Assembly (NCBI GenBank): GCA_021018815.1
Contig: JAITYX010000016.1
Coordinates: 6,959,001-7,023,000 of the forward strand
Source of the DNA: Talinum fruticosum
Lineage: Eukaryota; Streptophyta; Magnoliopsida; Caryophyllales; Talinaceae
DNA: 64,000 nucleotides
Direction: 5' to 3'
The position numbers and the translations under genes are program-made. The notes beneath the pieces are model-generated. The model was not told where the DNA came from and made no database searches. It saw only the letters and a list, made by a program, of their open reading frames with translations. The stretch's first letter is position 1. Every line of letters starts with the position of its first letter. This document shows positions 24,013 to 38,384 of this stretch, one piece after another.

Positions 24013-27000
24013 TCACAATTTGTTTGAATCAAGAATCCTGTGGAACCTCCGTACCCTTGTCTGGTCGAGTCTTAGACACATATCTGATGGAAAATTTTTC
24101 CTTTTCTTCTTTGCTCGGAAAAAGAAATCTTCAGTATCTAGAACATAGGATATCTGCAGGAAGATTTCATCATCAGAAGATAGGCACAAGGCATATACAC
24201 TATTATCTAAAATCTCCAATCAAAGCGAGGTTAAAGGCAAATCTAGATCGTTTTGCCTTGGGCAAGCAGAGACATTATTTTTTGCGAAATATTTGCAGGT
24301 TTGAAAAGGCAATTTAAATTGCATAAAAACCAACGCAAGCGAAGTAGCAAAGAAGATACATAATCTTCAGAAGATGTCACCTGAAGACTTTGTTATAAGT
24401 TCAACTACGGAGAACAAGAGGCATTATCTAACAAACTTAATAGTGTACACAAGGACAAGAAACGAGAGAAGAAAGATACCTTGGATGAGTTGCAAGCGAT
24501 CTTACATTCCAAACCATTAAATATTTGGACACATTCCATGGCTTTTAATGTGGCTGAATATTCATCCAGACCAGCATATTTCCGTTTATTCCTACATTAG
24601 AGGAACAGGTTAACCAAAAACAAGGCATCCACTGAGAGGTGTAGACAAAATCTTTGACAAAGAAACGAGAAGCACAGGAATGCAAGTTCTTCATTAACTT
24701 ATCAAAACTAATTCCTCTAAAAAAGGTTTTAAAAAACGAATTAGTTCAAATCCGTTCAGTCTGGACAGGTCTAGTTCCTAATTGGGTTGGTCCAGTTCAT
24801 GGACCAGTTCTTTCTGCTTCGTTCTATGGTCCACAATTTTGACATTTCCAGTTTCAGTCTAATCCAATCCTTAAAATTTATCCATTGACACTATGTCTTG
24901 ACTCCTAACAATGTTGATACTTGATACAGGACTTAGAAATTTAACCGTCTATAACTGCAAAATTCTAAACACTAAAGCAAGGCAGCGAAGGATATTAAGA
25001 CAGCATACAAACTACAAATGCTAGCGTACTAATTAGTACACATAGATTTACAAATTACCTCTGCAGCATTATTCCTCCTGGAGGCTCCTTTCTGCTGGAG
25101 GGGACTGAGAGAAAATCATTGTACAGATAAGCAGCAAAATTAGGTTCTACAGAGACTGCTACCATTTCAGGCTTCTCATTTGCATTATCCATCAGCTGGA
25201 TCGACATGTGAGCAGGGGAAGAAGACTAGCACAAAATAAAAAATGATGGTTATAAAACCAAGTTGGGAATAAGAAGCTACAACCTCAAAATGCCAATTGG
25301 GAATGCAAGAATCTTACGAATTCAAACCGATATATGTTCTCTTCATGTAGTAGAACACGTGCATTATCATAATATACAGAATCAACAAACTTTCCAGGCC
25401 TCCGCAATTTTTCATATTCGTATAGTTGAAGAAGCTTATTATCCATCTCGTCAGATGCGACAGCTTGAAGCTGTGGGAAGGCACATGATCAAAGAATTGA
25501 AACCAAAACATCACCGTTTCCTCTTCCATATCAATGACAATTTAGTTAGAAATTCTTACCTGTTTAACAAGTTTATATATCAATTTGTCCAATGTAAACA
25601 ATACATATGACTGGTTCCCTATAACAGCCCGGCAATCATCCTCAAACTTTGCATTATCCGATGTGCCATCAAGCAAGTAGTAAAGGGCACCCATAAAACT
25701 GCAACGACATACCAGTAACATGAATATCATTAATGGGCTGAAGCAGAAATACCAAACAATATTTATGCTGATTGTCTTATGAAATCCTTGTCTATTAATT
25801 TACAGCCTGGCCCTTTAAAACTGCTCTGGTAACTCAAAAAAGGCTTCACATTATTTTGCAGCACAATTTCACTCAAGTGTAGTCTGGTGCCAGTGAAATG
25901 GATCAAAATATAATCCCTCCGCCCCAAAACATTTGTCCCACATTAATCTCTTAAAGAAACATCATTTCACGCAGCAGGCTGGCAAGAAAGAGGGCTATTA
26001 GTTGGCACTTTTGCAGTAGCAAAATTTGTGATTAATGGTTTCTCACTTCTCTTGGTAATTTAGAGAGAGAAAAATGGAAGAAAAGAGGTATCCCAACAGT
26101 GACCTTTTAATTTTATCATCACACGCCAAATGCCATAGCCTCATATTTACATCACTAGAACAGTTTACTTTCTATACCCATGCAGACACTTAATCTAACA
26201 TGAATATTGACAATTACATTTTAGGCCAAAAGCATGCAAAATTTATCAGGAATAGGCAAGTATGACTGCTGATTTGATGGACACGAACCTTGTTGAAAAC
26301 TAAAAGCTAAATCCGAGTAAAACAGCTTGTGGTTCCTTACTTAATTCCTCCATAAAAGTAGTCTATCTATATTTTATACTCACCATCAGCTTCTTGAATG
26401 GGGGAAGACATGTATATTCATCCAGGGTTATTATTTAGATATTTACGCTATAATACATGGATTTTGGGGAAAATTATGCACACAGGCTATTCAGGGAAAT
26501 CTGTTTTCCAATATTTTTCCAGTATGATTCTTTCACCCTTAACCTGGAAGGTAAGATTAGAATTTATTTTGGTTGTTGAACAAGTAAAGAATGTAGATAG
26601 TGCAATCGACTAAGTTATGAGGGAGTTTGCGAAGATCCGTTGCAGACTACCAGCTTCAATACCTCGCATAAGGATCCAAAGGGCTTGCGTCTTTTGGATT
26701 TCTCCATTTTATTTCAGAAGATGTTGAGCTTGTCTTCGCCGCAAGTATCCTTTCATATAATGTCTGAAAAGACAACAGCGGTGGTTAGAAAGTCCTGAAA
26801 TAATTCTGATATCAAGTTCGCAAATGGAAATAGTGATCATAAAAAGCACAAGAAAATGACGACAATAAAAAAAATTAAAACAGGATTATTTTCTTACACG
26901 ATGAAGCCGGAAAAGGGCATAGAAACTGTCATTCCCATAGAAAACTCGAGAATCTTTCTTGTTGGTATCTTGTGAAACAGAAGAGACATATTTTGCAAGA

Positions 27001-30000
27001 GGCTTAACCGACAACAAGAAGCGTTCTGATGATGGTATAGCAGCTCCATCACTTCCAGAGTAGTGCACCTCAGCTTCACCTTCACTCTCAGCTTTACCGT
27101 CAAGATCATCACGTTCAACATCTTCCTCTTCTTCATGGTCTTCTCGAGAACACTCATCACCAGCGGATTCACTGCCTGATACATCATCACCTGCCTCAGA
27201 AGCATTTTCACTGTCCTCATCATCTGCATCTGCGTCGTTCTCTATGCCAGCATCCTCACCATTAGTTTCTCGATAATGCTGGTTTCCCGAACTAACCTTT
27301 GCTTTGGGACCAGCTTGTGTACCTGCGTCTCCATATCCAACTACATTATCCTCATCAACATCACCATTAGGTGACAATTCTCCCTCTTCTTTTTCAACTT
27401 TGGAATGCCCTTCAGAATATCGATTGGCCTTAGAGCTGTGCTCAAAGGCTCCATTTGCTAATGTAGCAGTTGACCCATCAGGAGCCTAACAAATGAGAAA
27501 GGACAAAAAACAAGATGAATGATGCAAAAAACCATATTATGATCAATCTAGGATAATCTATGCATCAAATTAAACATAATAACAGCAAATACCCCTGATG
27601 GTGACAGCATGGGATCTGACTTGGGTTCCTGACCATCCTCAGCACCATTGAGTGGCCGCAACAGAGTTGATTGAGGACCTTGAAAATTTTAGCACCACAG
27701 AAGCATGAGCAATTAAACATAAAGACAAGAAAGAAAATAATCCCCATAATAATAATTATGGGGATAGCTAGAAAACAAAGCTTATATCTATTGTCTTTCT
27801 TATAGTATAATACAAACCTGATGTTGGTTCCATATTGCTTCTACCATGGTGCCTTTCTGCACCATTGTGAGGTGATGAACTTGAACTGAGTAACCGCTCT
27901 GACGCTCTATCAGCACCACCAACATCATTCTGCGTCTTTGGTTGGATATTAGATGACGAATCATCTCTACAAATTGCATCTGACTCACAAAGACTACCGT
28001 CTTTAGTCATAGTATCACCACTAGTCCTAGGAAACTTTGAAGCATCAGCATGTAAGTTTTCATCTCCATTAACAACCAACTTTGGTTGTCTAGGATTCAC
28101 AGCAGCAGCATCACCAGCAGGACTTTCAACCCTTTCTGCTGGAATGCCTGTGCCATTTCTTGCGGTCCGTTGGCGAGCTTTAACGTCTTCAATCCCATCA
28201 GCACCATGTGATCGAGAGGTCACCCCCAGCATTGGTTCCAAAAAGATAGTCCAAAGCTTCATGACTTTGTTCAACTGCTCCTTAGTTGAACAAACCTCCT
28301 CACAAGAATACTTTATCAACTTATACAAGTCCTCATGGACGTCAGCGTCGGGATACTCATATTCCAAATGAGGAACCAAAGGCCTCTTGTTTCCGGCAGC
28401 GACAGCCAGAAGCATGTCATCTTCTTTCTGCGTATTCTCTTTAAATTCTTTTATCTCTGCAACCAAGGCTATCAGCCAAAAAAAAAAAAAAACGAGTGAG
28501 AATAGATAAAAAGGTTGAACAAGACAATTAGAGTAACTAACCAGGCTTCTTCAAATATTGCATGCCAAGAATTCACCGGAGCTTACCACAGATTATAATA
28601 ATTTCAATTCTCTGTTTTACCTTTTCAAAATTAAGATCATATATACAAACAAAGGAGAGGATTCAAGATGGCAATGTTACAGCTAAGTAGGCCTCAGTAT
28701 GGTTATCACCGACAATTATTATTCAAATCTCAGGCCACTCCTACAACTTAAAACATGTGCCACATGACTTCTCTTCACTGGATAAAAGGTTTTTAGTTCA
28801 ATTCTCAGCAGTATCGAGAATATGGAAGACTGGAAAAGGCCATCAGACAGCACCTTATTTACGAAATCAGTCAACGTAACAGCTAAGTCACTGAAGATGA
28901 CAGTCAAAGAGAGGCTGTGGCAAAACATGGCAGGTAAAACCAAATTAAGAGCAACTTACACTTAGTGCTCAAGTTCTTGGAATCTTGCTGCTTGAAATAA
29001 AAGCTTCTATGATCCAGTGATTTATAGTGATTCTTGGCATAAATATCAGCCCAAACCTTGTTAAAATCTGTACGACATTTTGTCCACTCTTCTTGTTTCT
29101 GCTTAAGGCGAGTGAGGATGACAGGCAATGCAATTGCTGGATTTTTACGCAATATGTCCATAACGTCCAATCCATGGTCACCATAAAGACGTTCAATGCA
29201 CCTCAGATTAAGAGCTGCAAAAAGAAGACAAACAAATCAATGGAAAAGATAATACTGAATACAATACAAACTTAAATAAGAAGGAGCTGTCCACAGAGAG
29301 TTCTGGAGGGTAAAGGGAGAGAACCATACGTGTAAAGTGGTCTTCAATGCGAATGGGGCCATCTGCACCTATACTGTTATTGTTAATACTGTTCAGCAGA
29401 TCTTCTGCTCGTTTGGCAGTTGACGAGACGGACTCCAACAACATGTCCAACTCAAATCTGAAATACCAAGGTAAAAATTCATCATTCACAGCCAAATACA
29501 ACAAGAAAACTCACATAAATGCAGGGAAAAGGTCAATCAAAACAAAATCTACAGAATGTCCTGATCGGGCAAGTCAATAAGGCATTAATCCAGATCACTA
29601 TACTTACACAGATAGTTTCACCAAACCATCATCAAGAATTTTAAAAAAATAAATTAAGACAACATGATTGGCTGTACTTGTAAATTAAGGTTTAAGATAT
29701 GCATACTAACAAAGCCCTTCCTACCTATCATCTTCACATCTAAAAAGACTTTCCTCATACTGGTTTCTGCGCATGTGTTTAAAAGAGTAGTCCTCACTTC
29801 CTGAGGTCACAGAGACCCAATAATCATTCAACACCTGTGCACCGATTTCTGATCTTTGGCTAGCTGTAGGTATTGGATACTGCAGGAAGGACAAAAATAT
29901 CCAAAGTGCATTAGAGTGGGCATCAGTAAGACCATTTGAAACAACTGACAAAATGAAAGCAACCATACATCATCAGGTAAAAGTCGGTAGCTAGGAGTGC

Positions 30001-33000
30001 AGCGTTCACAATTAGAAAGATCAAGTTCTTGGATAGATTTAGAACTATAATCCCTATTTGGTTTTTCTTTAGCTGGCTCCATTTCGCGCTTGGGTGCTTT
30101 ATCTTTTTCATCTGCCTTCACTGATCTTGGCAAATGCCCATCATTCCATATAGACTCTGCAGTTCATAGCACATCACACCAAATTCAGTTATAGAAGAAT
30201 AGAATGTTCAAAGATAACATTAAAATGATGAATCAATCAGAGTGTCCATATGGATTTGTCATGATTCTAGCATGAAAGCTGTGTTTGGACAGGATTTTGC
30301 CAGGAAATAATCAACTATGATCTAACATCCCAGCATTAAGGAAGCAAACAGAAAACTCATAACATTACATACTTTTGCTCATAACCCCAGCAAGGAATCC
30401 ATCTGCAACAAAAAAGAAAAACAATTTAAAATTGAATATGTGCCCAATGATAACTCATCATTAGAATTAAAGATCCAATAATTTGAATGTTTGAAATTCA
30501 ATAGTACCAATATTCTCACAACGCTCCAAAATTCATTGAACCCTTCCATGAGATCTGGATACTTCCCCAATAGATCAGCAACCTAAGATAAGAAAGGGAT
30601 TAAATACGTTTACGATCGTCAGGAACATGGTATAATAAACGCAACCCTAACAGAGATTTACATATCAAATTAAATTGAAAATATTTATTCAGATCTCCAA
30701 TTCCGCACTTAATAGATTGACTTCTTGAAAAGCATACTATTTATAAGCAAAAGAGACATTTTGGGACTAAGACTAACAGCACCAAATCAAGCACTTAAAA
30801 AGAAAATCCGTAGCACAATAAAGGAAACCCCAAATTTGTTCCCATCCCTATCTAAGTAAAATTAATAGTAGTACAGCCAGCATCCTCGACAACTTTGACT
30901 GTTTGAGCAACTTTTGATGACCAACCATGAGAATCAATTTATCATGCATACCAGATTTTGGTTAATGGATGTATTAAAGTCAATGTGGCGACTTCAAAGC
31001 TTACTTTGGAACATCATTCACTAACAACCAAACATATTCTGAATGGCGCGCGCAGACTATTCATTTCCCAGTAAGTAGGCCACATAATGCAGACATAAAT
31101 AAATGGAAAAAGAGCTTCGTGTATCTAAAATGTTACAAAGACCTGCAAAGGGGAAAGGTTGGGGCGGGGGGGTAAGACAGCTTCTCACCAGCTATCAGGT
31201 AAAGATACTTACCAAGCTTTGCAATTCACTTCTGGTAATTATTTCCGTGCTATATATGTGCAGACATTTCAAAAATGCCTGGTAATCATCTGAGTTTCCC
31301 AATCTTTCCTTGACCTTCTCACAGAACATGAACTCTTGGTGGTACATGCCTAATAAGCCATTAAGTAAAAGAAGAGAAACAAGATTGACAAAAGAACAGT
31401 CACACAGTCAGTCATTTACTTGAAAATTATAAGTCAATAAAAGAAATGCAGATACTTCAGACTATTAAGAACTTGAAAAGAAGCGAAATTGAAGAACATT
31501 CTCTGTTCTTTGCAGATAGCCCTTTGTTTATTCCACTAATTGAAATTTCATGATGCATGTTCACCTCACATTTTCAAGTTCTCTTCTTTCTTTCATTTTC
31601 TTTTTTTTTTTTGGGTGTGTGTGTGTGGGGGGATGGAGCAGTAAATGTATGTGGCATGATCTCATAATTAGCAACATCCCAATCCCAATGAAATTCAACG
31701 GAACTTCAACAACAAATGAAGGTAACTGGCTTTCTAAAACTACGTCGGATGTTAAAAAACCCCAAGTACACGTACTAGAGCTCGACATATGTTTCCATCA
31801 TAATAGTCCACATATTCCCTTACAGAGATTGAATCTATAGCCTCTTTGTTTCACCTTGACGCAAAGATCACAATCTTGTCAGTGCGAGGACTTCATTTCA
31901 GGTCAAGAACATGCATAACTATCAGAAAAATGGCAAGTTTAAGACATGTAACCATATGTGACACCTGTAGCTGAGTCCACGTGATATAGATTTGCATAAA
32001 ATTTTCAGAATTTGACCAAAGCTCAGGATCATAATGGTTTACTGCATAATTTTTGACCATTTGGCAGCAAATGGCATAAGATATCAACAATAAACTCCAT
32101 CACTAGGCTGATGATTTTAGCCTAGCAGCTTTGATACCTTAAGATTGCAAGATTTACTACCAAGCACAAAAAAGTAGCCAAATAGAGTAATACGCTTGAG
32201 CCCAAAACAAACTTGGTAATTCAATGATTAATTTGGACATAAACATGTAGACATAACTGCTAGGATGGCAACAAGATAAATTTGTCAAATATTAAGAAGA
32301 ATAGGATATATAAGCAAGGTAAACCAACATGTAACAGATAAGTAAATCTGCTGCAATGCAGCTCCCATATCAACAAAAATACTTACTCTTCAGGGCATTT
32401 TTATCATCAGAAGTTGCCACAACAGGACTTGCTCCAAAACCTTCAACCTTACGGGAGGTTTCCTTTTGTCAGGAAGACGTTGAATGTTGAAATCCCTGTT
32501 GCTATCATGCTCATGTTCCCTATCATCCATGTCATGATTCCTCTTATCACGATTGTCCTTATCACGCTTCCGCTGCTCTTTATGCACTTTAGGCATTCTA
32601 TCATCATCCATTTCAGGTTGCTCGGCACTATGTTCATGTGTGGTATGGGAGGTACTAACTCTATCCCTACGCCAACGCTGCTGACATAATTGATAATTGT
32701 TGAGAAACTAAGACAATTTATGGAAGACGATACAACCTAAATTGTAATCAGATTACCTTGTCCACATGCATTTGCCGCGAAGAGGGTACAACAGAGCTTC
32801 TTTCATCAGGACGTGGAAAGATACTCCGGCCATGCTGAGGATGGAGAGTAGTTGCAGCTGCAGAATTATCTGGTAAAAACCTAGTGAACTCTTCCAGAAG
32901 ATCTGGATGATCTTCAAAAAGCTGTGAAACCTGTATTAAACATTAAAAAATGTCTAAGAAACAAGATCAAATAGTATTTTCTATAAAATCGTTGAACTGT

Positions 33001-34482
33001 GGTGATATGGCATCAAATAGACATGGCTGGTTGAGGAAAATAGAAAAACTAGAACTTACCTCATCATAAACTTCATTGATGTTTTTATGCTCTTTACGGT
33101 ACATGTTTAGTATGTCAAGAAAAGATTTATACACTTGATCGTCACTTTGAAAACGTTTCTGCAAGGGACAAAAGAAGCTAAGAATAGGATGCTCAACAAT
33201 CTATGAAACCTGCAAAAGCTATACATCCATCACCTTTATCTTGTTGACAAAGTTGATAGCCTCTTCAAACTCCACCGCCTTTTTGGTGGTGGTTCCTCGT
33301 CATCTATGGTGATTTCATAACCTTTCGGTAGAAAGGTATTGAATCCATAAATAAGATTATTATGCCCTTTGAACAATTCCTTCACCCGCTCTATGACACC
33401 CTCTGTGTCAATTCTGCATTTGAGAAGGAACTATGCACCTCAAACATCTTAAAAGTTTCAAAACTTAAGGAAAATTCTACGATACATTATACCCCAGTAT
33501 CTACACCCATTTAAGTACAGAATATTGCATTAGACATAAGTATGTCAGGTCAATCAATGTGTAATGGAGAGGGAAAAATCAATTGCATTTAACGCGTTCT
33601 GATTGCAAAATGGGATGGTCGGCCATCAGCTTTAGTTTTCACTGGGGCTACACAATGCAAGGGTAAACTTGACATGCAACATCAAACAAAAAGTTACCTT
33701 TGAGCCTTAAAATCTTTCATGACCTCAAGGAATTGGTCATATTTTTCTCTTTGATCCTGAAACATCTCCTTCACTTCTTTAAGATACTGAAGGGCATCAT
33801 CAGTTGTCAACTTCTGTCCTCCACTGCCACCTACCCCTGTATTTTGAGGTTGCCCATACCTTCAGATGAAACACACAAATGTCAACAAGATCCATGGGTG
33901 AAGCATCATAAATCCTTAACCAAATTCACAACCGAGGACAATTGAATTTACTGCATCTCAAGTTACAATTAGAGGTAAAAGTTCCTTCACATTATGAAGT
34001 ATAATCCAAGTAAAAATGACAACCCTAAGCGCTCACAGTCAATGATATTCAAACAATTCTGTAAGTAGTAAAACCAAGTAAAAGAAGAGTCCTCCTTTCC
34101 ATGCCCTAAAGATTGGAATTTTTCACACTTACTTTAAATCACCATAAATCTCAATAGCAAAAATTGGGGTTTTACAACCAATCAACATAATCACCAAATT
34201 TAGGTTTCAACTTTACAATTCTCAAACAAAATCACATAATTAAGAACAACGCTTGATTCATTTCTAGTAATTCCATAATATTGGGGCGGAACCAAAGCAT
34301 GATCAAATATGGAAGATAATCAAAATTCAACCTTTTCATCGATTGGAGAAACAATTATGAACAGGAGAAATGGAAACAATTAAGCAAAAGAAGAGAAAAT
34401 AAACTCACGATTCTCCTCGAGAAGTGCCAAAGGGCCGTTTGAATTGAGAGCCAGTATAGCTCTCATCTCGTAATCTCTTCAT
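24013..34482 (-). CDS. SNL: SIN3-like co-repressor (SNL), 22 exons
   Basis: Exons: 34482-34409, 33859-33698, 33413-33234, 33158-33060, 32930-32757, 32680-32387, 31349-31213, 30582-30508, 30402-30373, 30156-29969, 29879-29725, 29457-29330, 29214-28960, 28468-27818, 27678-27593, 27485-26898, 26763-26663, 25698-25560, 25470-25318, 25225-25059, 24591-24480, 24153-24013, about 1363 aa, normal for plant SNLs. It starts [23 protein letters not shown]1 is at about 45-110, PAH2 121-190, PAH3 332-395, the histone-deacetylase interaction domain about 455-570, an acidic linker within about 900-1040, and the Sin3a C-terminal domain from about 1050. SNLs are nuclear scaffolds that recruit HDA19-type deacetylases to repressors. 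Three exons are one base short in homopolymers (33280-33284, about 32453-32458, 30528-30531); elsewhere the frame is perfect, so consensus error is the likeliest cause. Confidence 0.95.
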
Positions 34483-37335
34483 TGCTGTGACCCAAAACAC
34501 AAAATTCATTAAGTAACCAAAAATTTGCAAACCCACATGTAAAATTATGCTCAATTTTGAACAGAAGAATCAGAAAGGGAAAACCAAGACCTTTTGGGAG
34601 TCCCCAACTCTTAGATCTAACCCCAAATGAAGGAGAACTTCAAAAAGCTTCGATCACCACAGAGAAAACCCAATTGCTCAACAGGCTAATTCCCCCACCA
34701 CTGCCCTCTTTGGTTTTCTTTTCTTCTCTGCTTGTGCTTTGTTGGAGTTGTTTCTTAGCCTTAGGCTAAAAACCAAGTTAAAAAATGCTAGCATATAAAC
34801 CACAGTGCCAAGCAGAGGAGAATAGAATACAGAGGAAAAGGAAAATAGGCAGAGAAATTTTGAGACGAGGAGAGAGAAAGAGAGAGGGCTGAAGAAGACG
34901 AGGAAGAGCGAAGAAAGTTTTTGAGAAAATTCTTACGTGGGTGGAACACATTCTGGTTTTAAAAATTTCACTAAACATTGAATAATACTACTATTTTTAA
35001 TTTTAAAATTAAAATGGGATTCCGTAGCTAAAATTACAATTACACCAAATACAAATTCGTTTGGTACAAATTATTTCGTGATTATGAGCCTATAAATCCG
35101 ATTCATCATGCAGTATAGTTATGTTTTCTAATTATTTTTTTTTTGTAGTGTTTTAAAATTTAGTCTATAGAACTTCTTTCAAAAATAAAAACTATATCCC
35201 TTCATTTAAAAACGTCACATGATTGGATTTATCGTCCCGAATCAATGGTATAAGTGTTATTCACTTGGTGTTTGCACCCAAATCGTCTTTATTTGATTAT
35301 ATTTTTATTCTTTTGTGTCAAATATGATTTTTTTTTACTTCATTTGTTAAATTGTAAGAAATTTAGCTGGCTAAAAGTTTAGATACTGATAGTGAAACAA
35401 TTTTGTTAGCAATGGCGAAAAAATTACTTGAAAATTCTCAATTGTTGGATTGAAAAATGTAAGATTTTAGTTTCTTGGGCTATTTTCAATAATAACAAGA
35501 ATTTTGACGAAGTTAAAATAATAATTAGTTCTATACAAGAATGTTTGGAGCAACATTTTTACGAATATTTAATATCTCAATTAGCATTTTACAAAAATTT
35601 AAAAAAAAAGATTTGGACCTCTAAAAGTAACCTTTCATGATTTTGTTCTCAAATATCACTTATTGACTTTATATTTGGTAATTTATCCTCTATACAAGAA
35701 CTAAATTTATATAATTTTCAGCAAAACTAGTCATTTCAGTGATAGTAGACTATGTTTTACAAGTTGTTAGTTGTCTCACTAACTGATAATTGTATGAAAA
35801 ATAGCATTCAATTGTTTATATAATGTTCGATAAATTAGCTAGTTAGAGCATGTTTGGCCTAAATTTTATATAAGTGTTTTTCAAATAATTAATTTGTTTG
35901 GCCAAAATTTCTAAAAAGATAGAAATAAGATAGAGATAAAACAAAATAAGAGAGAGAGGAGAGAGATAAAGATAAAGGAGAGAGAAATTAAAATAACGTA
36001 AAAAGATAGGAGAGATAGAGAGATAATAGGATTCCGGTGGTTATTACGTAGTTTTTCCGTAAACTAGAAATAGAAACAACTATTTGTCATGTTTCGTTTA
36101 TGAGGAATTTTTTCCAAAATCGTTTTTGAAAAATAGTTTTAATTTTTTAAAAACTAGTGTTTTGCCTAACTTCGTTTTTTGAATTCAAAAACAGTTTTAA
36201 AATCTAGACCAAACACCCACTTAGTTGTTTAGATAATTGATTAATATAAAATGACATAAAAGATACCATAAATGAAAGTTTTTTTTACATAAAAATAAAT
36301 TTAGAATTACAAAGTTTTAAAAGTTGTCTTCCATATTCTTTTAAAACATAACATAACCTCCCAATAACTCTTAAGATTATAACCACTAATAAATTGGTAT
36401 AGTCAAACCACGTACATATCTAATAAACTATTCTTACCAAACATAACCAATAGTTATATCTAATAAACATATCAATCGTTGGACTAAACATCTTTTTTTT
36501 TTTTTTTTTTTTTGCCCCCATCTCAGGGGTATCCAGTAACGTTTTATAGGCCAATGGGGAAGGGGCAGTAGAGCTCAACTCAAGCATATTGAGGCTTAAC
36601 ATTTTTCCTCAAACAAAAAAAAAATGTGTTCCTTCTAAGATTTGATCACAAGTAATACGGTTGTCTAAAACCTTTCATGCCAATTAGACTATTACAGTGA
36701 TAAACACGTATCTACTGTAGTTCTCTCTACTTCTCTCTTTTCTACTCTATATGCCTTATACGGTTAACTTTTATCTTTTAAAAGTACTAATACTCGAAAA
36801 AAAATATTTTGAATAACAATCAATAAATTATAATAACGATTAAATACTTAAATAACCACCAGCTTGTTAAATTATCCACGACTGAAATTGATATTCAGTG
36901 GAATATGGCCTTTCTGCAAAGAATCTAAATATACTATTAATGGGTACCGCTAATCTTCCAACTATTTGTCCAAACATTATTTCCTCTAATCAACTAGGGT
37001 TCTTTCTTGAATAACCCTAATCAAATTATTATTATTTTTTAACGATGAGCAAGAGAATGTAGGTGGAAATTGTTACTTGATTTGGGTTGATAATAAAGGC
37101 TTACAATATTAAAAATACATTTATAATATTAAAGTGGTTGATTATCGAGTGCTCATTTTCCTATTTAAATCGATGTTTTCTAATAATACATCGAAAAGAG
37201 ATTCACATATTTACTCCAATGTATTTCGTAATACGGATAAGGTACAATAAAATATCACATAGGTACAATATGGCATTGTCCACAAGATTCATGCACGACA
37301 TTGACATTCATATATGCAATTATAAAATGATATAA
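34483..37335. other. SNL upstream region and AT-rich spacer
   Basis: About 34483-34950 should hold the SNL 5' UTR and promoter; a CT-rich leader is visible on the minus strand near 34680-34900. The rest is AT-rich with no coding sequence. A motif near 35847 (GCATGTTTGGCC) recurs at about 57175 and resembles the ends of plant MITEs, but I could not find a partner end. A T-run of about 22 bases followed by C's lies at 36491. Confidence 0.45.
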
Positions 37336-37344
37336 TATATCAAA

Positions 37345-38047
37345 GGGGAATTAGACGCTAATAATTCAAAGTTTGGGGACGTCATTAATCCCAACTGAAA
37401 AATTGGACGCCAACACCTCCAACTTTAAACCTATTTACATTTTTTATACTACCAACGAGTTGAACTCAATTGCCGAATGACATGGACAAGTGGTGCTGCA
37501 TATGTAGAAAATAATAATAATAAATGTTTTTTCTTGACAAATTAGCATGGTAAAAAGAATAGAAATTAATCCTATATGAACTCCCATGGACTCCCAGCTG
37601 TGCATCAAGTCTCCAAAAGTAATAATATATAAATCCTAAATTCAATTTAGGGCTCCTCTAATCTCCATCAATTCGCTCTATTGGTTTTGCTTCAAGTAAT
37701 GATAGGAGAGAGATAGGAGAGAGAAAGTGATAGCTTCTCATGGAGGAGAGAAAGGAGAGTAAAGAAGAGATAGAGATGCAGCATGTAGGGGCAGGGTTAA
37801 AGAATTAGGTTTAGTTTCTATTCTTTTTACCATGTTGATTTATCAAATAAAAAAATAAAAAAATTATCATTATTATTTTTCACGTGTACAGCAACGCTGT
37901 GCACATCATCCAAGAATAAAGTTCAACTTAGTGGTAATGCAAAAATATAAATAGGTCTAAAGTTAGGGGTGTTGACGTCCAATTCTCCAGTTGAAATTAA
38001 TGGTGTCTAACACCCTCAAACTTTAGATTATTGGTGTCCAATTCCCC
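37345..38047. mobile_element. Mutator-like MITE with long terminal inverted repeats
   Basis: The element begins GGGGAATTAGACGC and ends GTCCAATTCCCC. The two ends are inverted copies over roughly 240 bases with moderate divergence. It is flanked by TATATCAAA (37336-37344) and TGTATCAAA (38048-38056), a 9-bp target duplication with one mismatch. Long inverted repeats plus a 9-bp duplication are typical of Mutator-superfamily elements. No transposase is present, so it is non-autonomous. Confidence 0.8.
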
Positions 38048-38384
38048 TGTATCAAACAACTATAACATGGTCAAACTCAGTATAAAGTATAAACCAGACC
38101 AGCTTGCAAAAGTTCCACTAAGGGGTATTTTTCCTTTATCTCTTCTGGTGAGTATTCTAACTTATCGACCTTGATCTTTGGCAGAAAACCCTAAAATCAT
38201 TGCTGGATTAGAAGTTAGAACTACAATACATCTAAAATTGAAACAAACTCGAGATCAGTCCTCCCCAAAAGATTAAGCAAGAGGGTCTTTAACTTCAGCA
38301 TATCAGCTACAAGCACAACATGTCTTGAAGCTTCCTAGCCAATTTCTGACTGAATCTTCCGCGACATGCCTTGAAACTTCCTAA

